Source: Dactylorhiza incarnata
Lineage: Eukaryota; Streptophyta; Magnoliopsida; Asparagales; Orchidaceae
Reading direction: 5' to 3'
Length of the DNA stretch: 64,000 nucleotides
Assembly (NCBI GenBank): GCA_033032865.1
Contig: JAWHQI010000328.1
Location: forward strand, 2,418,001-2,482,000
Every line of letters begins with the position of its first letter. Within the stretch, counting starts at the first letter, position 1. Position numbers and translations under genes: made by a program. The notes under the pieces were generated by a model, which had not been told where the DNA came from, did no database searches, and saw nothing but the letters and a program-made list of their open reading frames with translations. This document shows positions 10,631 to 20,937 of this stretch, piece after piece.

Positions 10631-13600
10631 ATGGCAACCTCTTCTTCAACCTCATTTTCATATTCTCATGCATCCATTCCTATTTTTGATGGTGAGAAGT
10701 ATGACAACTGGAGCATTCAAATGAAGTTCGTCTTCCTTTCCCAAGGTCTATGGGATTTAGTGGCCAATGGACCTCAACTTCCTGTGGAACCTCAATCCAG
10801 CACTCTGGAAACCCTGTCCCCTGATACTGTTCAAAAACAGATTGATGAGATTAAGATGAAAGATGTCAGGGCAATATCTTTAATCCATCAAGGTGTTTCT
10901 GAGGCCGTTTTCTCAAGAATTATTGCCGCAGAAACTGCAAAAGAGGCATGAGATACATTAAAATGGAATATAAAGGAAGCACAAAGGTAATTGCCATGAA
11001 ATTACAGCGGTTATGGATGGAGTATGAACTTCTACAGATGAAACCAGGAGAAGATATAGATGCCTATTGCCAAAACTATCAAATTGATAAATCAAATTCG
11101 TAGTTATGGTGATGAAATAGAGGATAAAAAGGTTGTACCAAAAATCTTAAAAAGTTTAACACCTCAGTTTAGTCCAGCAGCTATGTCAATAGAAGAATCA
11201 AAAGATCTCACTGTATTATCCTTGACTGAACTGATTGGATCTCTCAAATCTCATGAAGATAGATTATTGTGAGATATGAAACCTGTGGAACAAGCTCTTC
11301 AAAGCAAAATAATAGTAAAAGCCAAGCGGGATTGGAAAGCACCAATGAAATCAATTCCTTATCCTGGGTTTGCTCAAAACCAAACAATCTCAGAAAAAGG
11401 AAAACACAAAGGCAAAACTAGTAAATCTAGTTCAGGTAATCCTTCACAAAAATATTGCATCATTTGTGATAAATCTACACATGACTCCAAGGACTATTAT
11501 TCTCGATGTAAATGGTGTAGAATTCCTAATCACTCAGCCAAATACTGTTGGCATACTACTAAAGAACAAGCTCAATTCACAGAAAAAGGAAAGGAGAAGC
11601 AAGAAGAAAGAGAAGACATGTTTTATACCTGCTTTCAGGCTGCAACTGCAGTCTCAAGCATTTGGTTTGTGGATAGTGGGTGCTCAAGTCATATGGCCAA
11701 TAAAAAATCACACTTTGTAACTTTAGATGAGTCTTACAAAGCTAGTGTACACCTTGGAGATGGCAAATCTATTCCCATAAAAGGAAAAGGGACAGTTGCA
11801 ATTCTATCTCAAACAGGTGTTACCCGAGAAATTACTGAAGTAAATTATGTACCTACTCTTGCACAAAATTTGCTTAGTGTTGGACAATTATTAAGTAAAG
11901 GATATGAATTGACCTTTAGAAATGATTCCCGTCAAATTTCAGAAAGTTCAAAGGGAAATGTAATTGCAGTGGCAACTATAAAAAAGAATAAAGTGTTCAC
12001 TTTAGATATGTCTCAACTTGCACTTCAAACTCTTACCAAGCAGCAACAACCATATTCTGCATCAAATCTCACTAATCAATGGCATGCCAGAATGGGACAT
12101 CTTCATTGGGGAGCACTTCTTAAAATGGCAACACAGAAAATGGTGTACGGTCCACCCACTTTACAAAAGGAAGCACAGTTTTGCAAAACATGTGCTGAAT
12201 CAAAGATTCATTCTACTCCTTTTACCTCAGAATCAAGGAATAGAGCAAAAGCTCCATTGGATCTTCTTTGTGTAGATCTTTGGGGACCTACTTCTACCAA
12301 ATCATTGGGAGGTAATTCCTATTTTATGCTGATCATTGATGATCATACTCATTTTATGTGGATATATTTCTTACAATGTAAAAGTGAAGCATTTGCAAAA
12401 TTCAAAACCTTTAAAAGTAAGGTTGAAAAGGAATTTAAAAGATCTATAAAGTGCTTACGCTCTGATAGAGGAGGAGAATTCACTTCTACTCCTTTCATGG
12501 AGTTTTGTGACTCACACGGCATCAAAAGAGAGTTGATTGCACCTAGGTCTCCTCAGCAAAATGGAATAGTAGAACAAAGAAATAGAACAGTTTTGGAGAT
12601 GGCCAGAAGCCTGCTACAAAATAAACATATTCCCAAAGTGTATTGGGCTGATGCATGTAAAACTGCCATATACCTGCTTAATAGATCTCCTACAAGGGTG
12701 CTAAACAATGTTACACCCTATGAATTGTTGTATAACCAAAGACCTTCAATTTCACATTTAAAAATCTTTGGTTGTCCTGCTTATTCACTGACCCCAGCAA
12801 TGCAGCGAGATAAGCTCGATAAAAAGGGAGAAAATGCCTATTTGTAGGGTATAGTGAAGTTTCAAAAGCTTACAAATTATATCAGCCACAAACAAAGAAT
12901 ACAAGCATCAGTCGAAATGTCCTCTTTGATGAAGACAACATATGGAATTGGCAGTCAGATTCTGCACAAAATACTTCAGTGTCGGTTGGGCCCTATGTGC
13001 ACCCCTTCCATGACACTGAACAAGAGCATTCAGATCATTCTCCAGAAGAACACATATCTTCCTCTTCCTGTTCTTCAGCTCTGAGTCCCCGACATCATCA
13101 TCACCAATTCACACACACAGTCTACAAGACATATATGCTGATACAACTGAAATTGCTCTAGCAGGATGTATGCCTTAGAATTATGAAGAAGCCAAGAAAG
13201 AAGAAGTATGGAAAAGGGCAATGTTAGATGAACTGGAAGCTATAAAATCAAATAAGACTGTGCAGTTGGTTCCCAAACCTCCACATAAAAGTATTGTGGG
13301 ATTAAAATGGTTGTTTAAGCTCAAGCTAAATGCAGATGGCACAATATCCAAATACAAGGCTCGACTTGTTACAAGGGGCTTTACTCAAATCTTTGGTCAA
13401 GATATTATGACACTTTTGCTCCAGTTGTACGCATGGACACCATTCATCTCTTTCTTGCTTTTGCAGCACAACACAAATATCAAGTTTTCCATCTTGATGT
13501 GAAAATGGCCTTTCTCAATGGAGAAATTCATGAAGAAATTTATGTCAAGCAACCTCCGGGTTTTCAGAAGGAAGACAAAGACAGAGATAAAGTATATAGA

Positions 13601-14280
13601 TTATCAAAAGCCCTATATGGACTTAAACAAGTGCCGCGTGCCTGGAATAATCACATTGATACATTTATGTTATCTCAGAAATTCCAAAAATGTCCTAGTG
13701 ATCCTTCCATGTATATCTATCACTCATCTCCCCATATACTGACGGTAGCCTTGTATGTGGATGACATCTTAGTGACAGGAAGCTCAAAACACATGATCAC
13801 TCACTTTAAAGATTTGATGCAACAGAAATATCAAATGACTGATCTTGGGCTCGCAAGTTATTTCCTAGGTCTACAAATACAACAAGTACCTCAAGGTATA
13901 TATGTCTTCCAACACAAATATGCTTTAGACATACTCCTCAAATTTCATATGAAGGAGTGTAATCCCTCCATTACTCCAATGGAGTTTGGCCTGAAGCTTT
14001 CAAAACATGAAGAAGAAGAAAAGGTTAAGGAAGAAGAGTATAGATCTCTGGTTGGATCTTTAATGTACCCAACCAATACATGGCCAGACATAGAAAATGC
14101 AGTGAATATTGTATCCAGATTTGTGTCTATACCTCTTCAATCTCACTTGGTAGCTGCAAAACGGATTTGTGTCTATACCTCCTCAAATTTCATATGAAGG
14201 ACTGCTACATTGGGTCTTTTCTATGCCACAGATTCAGATCCATGCATTACAGGATACTCTGATTCTGACTGGGGATCTAG
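10631..14280 (+). pseudogene. gag-pol: copia-1 gag-pol, part 1 (gag to RNase H), multiply broken
   Basis: Start ATG at 10631. Domains in order: gag (to about 11270), a CCHC knuckle region near 11450-11550, protease with VDSGCSSHM near 11670, GAG-pre-integrase near 12075, integrase with VDLWGP, RSDRGGEF and PQQNG (12270-12570), and reverse transcriptase with YVDD near 13758. Lesions seen: TGA at 10949, frameshifts near 10965 and 11065, TGA at 11270, frameshifts near 12840 and 13405, and a short foreign patch at 14160-14200. The coding sequence stops within GYSDSDWGS at the gypsy-2 insertion and resumes at 29675. Confidence 0.9.
14276..14280. repeat. target site duplication of gypsy-2, left copy
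   Basis: TCTAG, matched at 29670-29674. Joining the flanks at one copy restores the copia-1 frame through GSSIDDRRSTSG. Confidence 0.92.
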
Positions 14281-16767
14281 TGTAACATCCCCCAAACTGC
14301 TAGACCCCTAAGTTGGTTTTGTCATGACTAAGCCATGACAAAACCATAGGAAGAGCCTTTTAACCTTGAGAACTTAGGAAAGGAGGAAGGAGCCACCTTG
14401 GTCTGCAAATAGCAATTCCCATCTTCCAAGCTTGGGATTGGAATCTAGTGCTTCAACCTAACCCTTGGACCCCACCCTAGTGTCCCTAACCCTTTAGGGG
14501 TCCCCTTAGGGCACCAAGGGCCCATTGAAGTCAACCTAAGAGACCAATTTGACCAAAGTCAACATACACACTCAAATTGGTCAAAGTAGCCCATTTAGAG
14601 CCAATCAACCCCCACCATGTCAAATTGATCACACTCCTAGGTTTATAATACCATTATAGACCTAATGGACCCAAAAGCCCCATCATGGGACCCCCCAGGG
14701 GTGCAAATTGACCAAAATGCCCTTTTAGGTCAAAATGACCTTTCTTCTCAAAGTACCCCAATTGACCTTTACTACATTAAATTGACCTCACCCATAGGGC
14801 TATCATGTCATAGGGGAGCTAGTGGACCAAAAAGCCCCATGACCAAGTCAACCCTAGGGCCCAATTTGACCAAAGTCAATTTAGCCTATTTTGGTCAAAT
14901 CAACCTAGATTGGGTCAACCAAGAACCAAATGACCAAATTGACTCCACCATTAGTTCCTAAACTTAATTTAGAACCTATTGAACCCAAAAGCCCCATCCT
15001 AGGGTTCCCCAATTGACCAATTTGACCAAAAGTCAAAATTGCCCAATTTAGGTCAAAATGCTCAAACCTAACCCAATCTCTTTGGGCTAACTCAATTGGG
15101 TGGTCAACCAGCCCATGTGGGCCCTCATTAAGCTCAGGAGAGAGGGTAGAAACCGACCATGGTGGTTAGGAGAGAGAAAATGGGGGTTTCACCATTTTTG
15201 GAGGAGAGAGAAGAGGCCATTCATGGCCATTAAGAGGTTTTACCTCTTGGCTCCCCCAATTGATGCCTCCATTCAACTCCTCAGCCAGCTGGGAGGAGTT
15301 TCCATCAGTTACACAAGGGAATTAAGGCAGGGGAGATGGAGAGGGGCCGGCCATGGAAGAAACCGAAGGGGGGCTTTAATGGCAATGATGTTTAAAGCCA
15401 TCACCACCCCCAATTGAACCCCCCTTCACCTTCAGAGACTTGAGAGAAGAGGAACCCCCAGCTTTCCAGGGAATTTCGTGCACTATAGGAGGGAATCGGC
15501 ATGGCTTCTCAACCGACGGCGGCTCCCATGGTGTACTCAAGATTGACCCGACGGCAAGCCCTCCAACAGGTCCCGTTCTCCTCCCTGAACTCTAAGGGTT
15601 AGATCTAAATCGACGGCGGCTCGATCCGTGGCCAATTGGCCGGGAATCAAGCCGACCTTGCCCCCCGTTGATCGGGTTGGGCATCCTCCTACAGAACACG
15701 ATTCCGGCCACCTCCGGCCGATCAAACACCGCTCATCGCCGGCCCCCACCTCAACGGAGGTGGTGGTGGCGTTGGTCGGCCGGGGCGGCGCTCAGGTGGC
15801 CGGGAAATCACCTATCAAGGCGGCCCAGGCGCGTAAAATCTGTGCCGTTGATTCCCTGGGGACGATGACCCAGCGCCATCCGATGTGCTTTACGATTCGT
15901 GCAACCTTAATTCAATCCTTATTAAATCTGTGATTAAAATGCAGATCCTATTTAAATCTGGGAAAAATACTTAGAGGCTGAATCATAAAAAGTGGTCAAC
16001 ATATAAATTGTAGCCCTTTGAGTCTAGTTTCATACAAAATTAAAATCACTCAATTTGGAGTTCTGGTTAGGGCTCAGCACTCATTCTAGTGGAGGCTGTC
16101 TTTAGGGCTAATCAGAACTCATTTTTGATGACCACCCCATTATATAACTCCAAATGACTTGATTTTTGGAGTGTAGTCTGGTCTTGTGCATACCTAGCTC
16201 ATGTCCAAAGATCACAAGGATTGGTGGAGTTTTCTTCTTAATTTTTGGGAAGGACCAATAATCCTAGTTTAACCTAATTAGGTGTCCTAAACACCTCAAA
16301 ACCCTTCCAAACTTGGATGGGTGGTCCTAAGGGGTATGTATAGGCCCTGGTTAAAATATCATGATTTATGGAGTTGTTTTGGTAGGGTATTCCACCAAAA
16401 TAGCCTTAGGCTCCCTAGGTTTGGGCAAAACTTTGGGTGAGTGCCCCCACCTTTCCACAAGGTCTTTTGGCTCCATATTTGGGGTGCACCTCACCCTCCC
16501 CCATGCCAACCTATGGTCCAAGTTTGGTGGCCATTGGAGGAGTTTTGCCCTAGTAAATCAAAAAGGGGCTAAATTGCTATTTGCACCCCAAATAGGTACC
16601 CATTGGAATTCCACCCCTCACCAAGTATTGGTAGAATCTTAGGTGGTCTTCCACTGACCTATGGTCAGTATAGTGGGTAGTATGGACTTGGGCAAGGTAG
16701 GGAGTTTCCTTGAGAATAGTTGGCTTAGAGGTGATGTTTAGGGCAAAAGTAAACATAAGAGAACTTT

Positions 16768-17387
16768 GGGGTGCAAGTAGAGGTCAATGAAGGGAGTAGG
16801 GTCAAACCCTAGTGGTTTGACCTAAAGTTTTGGTGGGTAGGTCATAGTGACCAGAGAAGACTCCCTTGTGAATTTGAAGAGGTTTGGAGTTGTCTAACCT
16901 AGGTAATAAATCCTTGGGTAGATTTGTAAATAATTGGAATTTGGAGATCTAGGAAGAAATATCACTTAGGGAATCATCATCTTCTGTCACCCACTTGTTT
17001 TTGAGGTTATAAATCTCTGGAGTTCCTACTAGAGCTATTGGAGAAGGTTAGACCCTAACCCTAGGCTAAACCCTAAAGGGGTGCAATTAGAGGTTAATGA
17101 AGGAAGAGGGATCAAACCTCAGTGGCTTGACTTGAAATTTTGGGTAGATGGCCTTAGTGACCAGAGAATGCTACTGTAGGAGTTTGGAGGGATTTGGAGT
17201 TGCCAATCATAAGTAATAAACTCCAGGGTAGATTTGTAATTATTTAGGGTTTGAGGTTTTAGGGAGAAATAGTATTTATCAATTTACCATCTTCTGTCAT
17301 AATCATGGTTTTAATGTCATATATCTCTGGAAGAATTGGTTAGATCATGAGTTAAGCCTTGGAGGTCCAAATTGTAATATTCCTCAT
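16768..17387. repeat. 310-bp diverged tandem pair inside the gypsy-2 LTR
   Basis: Units begin at 16768 and 17078 with GGGGTGCAA. Both carry GTGACCAGAGAA, GGGTAGATTTGTAA, ATCTTCTGTCA and ATCTCTGG words in order. The same pair occurs in the 3' LTR at 26908-27527. Confidence 0.8.
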
Positions 17388-18768
17388 TGTTGGCAATTTT
17401 TGGGTTGGTTAAATTTGTGATGATAAATTACTGTAATTGCATGTAACTTTGCTGGATGTCTTTTCATAACAATATATAACCTCTGTAATTTTCTCATAAT
17501 TTATAGATCAATATTTTTGGTACCTCTAGTTCATTTTGAAAGAAATTGCAAATATATCCTTGGATGGAATCACAAACATACCCTCTGAATAGCATGGTCA
17601 AACTTTGTAGGATTAAATATTTTATTAATAAGCACCACTGTGTTAATATTCACAAGGATTGAAGTTCATATGAGGGTACCTCCTTTGGAAATTATTGGAA
17701 ATAATTGTGTTTTGGAATTTCTAAAAATAATAAATCTTGCTGGTTTTCCCTAAAACTTTATATCTACTGTTTATTAGGTACCCTTGATTTATGAATAAAT
17801 TGGAGTGGGCATTGGAGGTCAGAAAAATATACTTGTAGTTCAAACCTTAGTAATATGGCCATTTGGAAAATTATTTAAAATACAATTATTAATGGGAAAT
17901 TATGAAACCCTAGATTTGATCTGAGGTAGGTAGTATGGGTCCCCAGTAAATCCCTTGGGTCAAGAAGTTGGATATTTAGTGTACCTCTCTTCATGAGCAT
18001 CAAAACGTTAAGGGTGGTCTGCGTTTAGCAATTTGACAACTTTTGGGGTTAGAGGTCAATCTGGTTGTCTAGGGTCTGAAGTGATGAAGGATGGGTGGTA
18101 GCCTTGTATTATGTATGGGCCTCTAGAGAAGTTGGGGTTTGGTAAGTCTTAGGGTGGTGGGGTGCCACCCTCGGCTAGGTCGTCCGGGAATTGACGAAAG
18201 ATCGTCTTTTCTTGTTAGCATCTTTTAGCACCTGAGTTTCTAAGGTAGGAAAGTCACTCTGAGAGTGTGCTTATGGAAGTCTAGCCGGTTTAGTCCGGTG
18301 ATCTTTTGTTTCTGAGATATTTATTGGTGACGGGCGGGTTAGCCCGGGGAGCTTGTAGCTCGGTATTGTTGGAAGATAATTTGCATGTGCATAAGGTGGT
18401 GGGTCCTTCGTGTTGGCGGTCGTTGCACCGACGTTAACACTTGGGCTCGGCAAGTGTGGTATTTACACTTAGCCATAAAAGTCTGGCGGTCCAGTCAGTA
18501 AGAGTACGCAGACGCTCTGCGGGTTTTGTGGAGGCGTACGATAGGTCTAGGTCGGGTAGTGCATATACCAACCTAGAGGTGGGCGAGGCCCAACCCACCG
18601 CTTCCGTTTGCCACTACGGGAGTATCCTGAGGAGTCTAGCTCGCTCCAAAAAGAGGGAACTAAAGGTCTATGCGCATAGAGTCGTAGTGGGTGAGTTGCA
18701 CTTGTTTGATCACCGCATAATAACATACTTGCTTGACATAGCATAATCATTGCATTCAACCCCTGACA

Positions 18769-18857
18769 CCTATCGTATAAATTGGTATGGGACTTTTTAT
18801 ACGATAGGCCTTGCTAAACGACCCCTTGGTCTATAGGTTTGTATGGGCATTCCTATA
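18769..18857 (+). other. two adjacent hairpins with the same loop
   Basis: Hairpin 1 has a perfect 13-bp stem (18769-18781 with 18796-18808). Hairpin 2 has a 6-bp stem (18832-18837 with 18852-18857). Both loops are 14 nt and share TT-GTATGGG--TT. The inner stem is TATAAA/TTTATA in the first and TATAGG/CCTATA in the second. Repeated in the 3' LTR at 28909-28997. Confidence 0.75.
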
Positions 18858-19530
18858 AATCAATGGTTTATATTATAATACTTACTTGTCTCTACTTTTG
18901 CACTTTACTGTTTTCTCTTTACTTTACCCTGCTGTTTCTATTTTGTTTCATTTATATATATATCTCCTGTGTAGAGTAGATATTACCTTGTCACCTGCAT
19001 TTGTTTCTACCCCTTGTTTGTCCTCCGCTTCCTCCTTCCCATCCGGTGCCTAGGAGCCCTGGGGGGAGGGGTGGGGAATTGGCTGAGTCTTTATGACTGA
19101 CGGTCGGTGGACCTTATCATTTTAGGAGACCGCGGCGACGGAGCAGCACCAGAGGCCGGTGCAACTGGAGGCGGGGCAGTCTAGCTCAGGAGCTCAGATG
19201 ACAGGATCCGTGAGTGTGGATTTAGTTATTTTGCTTCCGCGAGTGACCTATGTAGTGAGGCTTTGATGTATTGGGCAAGGCCCTGGTTATCTTGTTTTCC
19301 TTTCCTTCAGTTGTGGTTGTGGACATCTTTTGATGTTTTTATTTATATGTGATGTGGACATGTTTTGCTTGCTTTATTCATGTTAGCTTACTTTTCTTGT
19401 GATCGATTTGGCCGGCAGGATCGGCGTTTTGCAGTGACGACCTTCCCGAGCGAAGGTGTCACCACAAAACGGCGGTTCTGGGCCTAAGACCCGGTGGTTT
19501 TTGCAAAAAAAAAATATAGGGTCTTACAAG

Positions 19531-19542
19531 TGGTATCAGAGC
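19531..19542 (+). promoter_or_regulatory. primer binding site of gypsy-2
   Basis: TGGTATCAGAGC, complementary to initiator tRNA-Met, two bases after the LTR end. Confidence 0.9.
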
Positions 19543-19627
19543 GAACATCGATCCAAGGAAAAGAAGTCCACAAACCCTGGGCCACCCCGCGCGAGCTTAG
19601 TTTGCGGACAAACTAGCAGCGGAAGCA

Positions 19628-20866
19628 ATGGTGTGCCCATAAGGGAAATCACATGTAAAATTCCACTTATAACTGAAATTTTCCTTCCCTTTAGCTAAGT
19701 CCCTTATAAGTGCAATCTTTCTTGTGTAGCCGGCAACGGAACCTTCACCGCAGCATGGAGTCCCGCCAACTCCGAACGTCGTCCCACCACCACCGGCTCC
19801 TACCCCGTTCCAGCAGACGGAGTTGGGGCAGACCCTGACTGCCATTTTGGAGACATTCAGAGCACAGCAGGCACCGGCTCCTCAGCAAAACCCTGGGGCC
19901 AACTGGCTGAGCATCTTTCGGGGTCTCTCCCCACCAGCATTCATCGGGACGGAGACTGTTGTGAGGACCGAGGAATGGGTAGACATCATGGAGGAGATGT
20001 TGTCAGGAATCCGGTGCCCGGCAGACATGGAGGTGCCACTGGTGGTTTCATGCCTGGAATCCCATGCTAAGAGGTGGTGGAAGAGGTTCCTGGCTACGTC
20101 GTACCCGGGATTAGAGGCAGCAGATGTTGCTTGGGATGATTTCAAAGCGGCGTTGTTGGAGCATTTTGTGCCACAGTCGGCAAGAGATGACTTGGAAGAT
20201 AGATTTCTGCAGTTGCGGCAGGGGAGTAGATCAGTGCTGGAGTACCATCAGGAGTTCACCCACCTGTCCCGGTTTGCGGTATCCTACCAACTGGACGATG
20301 CGGGATATGCTAAGAGATTCTATAAGGGCCTCCGTGACGAGTTGAGGCAGGCCCTCCTTTTTGTCTCCGACGGTTGTATGTCCAGGATTCTGGAGATGGC
20401 GAAGAAGCTGGAAGGAGACCAGCAAGTTGTTCGTGGGAGGAAGAGACCCATGGAGGACCAGGGAAGAAATGGCAGGAGAGATCAGCCGAGAAACAGAGAC
20501 GCTGGAGAAGGAAGGACGGAGGTCCGACCCCGTCAGGGGGAGAGGCAGGAACAAAGGGAGCCGGTAGTTTTGACTCCTCAGCCTCTGCAGATGAGGGAAA
20601 TGCCAAGGATTGGAGGAGGTGGGCAACCTCCGGAATGCTACCACTGCCACCAGGTCGGCCACATCAAGAGGAACTGCCCCCAGAGGAATGCTCTTCCAGC
20701 ACCTCAGGCAGCACCTCGGGGTCAGCATCCCGGAGGCCGAGGACGTGGTCGAGGCCGTGGATTTCAGGGTGACGATCGGAGGCACTACAGGGAGCAGGCT
20801 TATGCCTTAGATTTGGCCAGGCCCAGGGACCCGGCAAGGGTCATCGCAGGTATTTGTCGCTTTTAA
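19628..20866 (+). CDS. gag: gypsy-2 Gag (proposed spliced start)
   Basis: The gag frame is open from 19730 to TAA at 20864-20866 but has no ATG before the middle of the Gag domain. A TAG at 19727-19729 closes it upstream. ATG at 19628 (context GCAATGG) joined over a possible intron 19631-19729 gives M-PATEPSPQHG in the right frame; this start is inference. Visible parts: a proline-rich N-terminus, a retrotransposon Gag domain (WVDIMEEM, then AKRWWKRF, then FYKGLRDEL; roughly 20000-20400), an Arg-rich linker, and the zinc knuckle CYHCHQVGHIKRNC (about 20637). A GRGRGRG tail follows. Gag forms the particle and binds the RNA. Confidence 0.75.
19631..19729 (+). other. possible 99-bp intron directly after the gag start codon
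   Basis: Donor ATG/GTGTGC, acceptor TTTCTTGTGTAG/CCG, phase 0. The segment is AT-rich compared with the coding sequence around it and has stops in the gag frame. The donor is weak apart from GT. Inferred only from frame and composition. Confidence 0.4.
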
Positions 20867-20937
20867 ATTTTTAAATAGTTAATGTTTTGAAAGTTTCAGC
20901 TTTACCTTAGCGTTGAACCAATCGTCAAACCCTTCAG
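20850..20937 (+). other. probable 88-bp intron between gag and pol
   Basis: Donor GCAG/GTATTTGT at 20850 and acceptor CCCTTCAG/GTTTAG ending 20937. Removal joins GCA-G to GT-TTA-GTT and fuses RVIAG to [18 protein letters not shown] in one frame, with no residue to spare. The segment is AT-rich, unlike its flanks, and contains the gag stop five codons in. Unspliced RNA would give Gag, spliced RNA Gag-Pol. Confidence 0.65.

Larger units (their letters stand above)
14281..19528 (+). repeat. 5' LTR of gypsy-2
   Basis: It runs from TGTAACATCC to GGGTCTTACA. Contents: a TTGACC/GGTCAA-rich stretch (14540-15110), a purine-rich and then GC-rich part (15120-15900), an AT-rich middle with a 310-bp tandem pair (16768-17387), two adjacent hairpins (18769-18857), a TATATATATA tract near 18955, and an A-run just before the end. 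It has no protein-coding gene; frames of up to about 105 codons recur in both LTRs only because the LTRs are identical. Confidence 0.95.

Noticed and set aside
17049..17075. CCCTAACCCTAGG/AAACCCTAAA telomere-like words
   Set aside because: Only two or three degenerate units inside an LTR; not an interstitial telomere.
14665..18759. Identical frames of 60-105 codons present in both gypsy-2 LTRs
   Set aside because: They are duplicated only because the LTRs are identical; no known domain and no codon constraint is visible.
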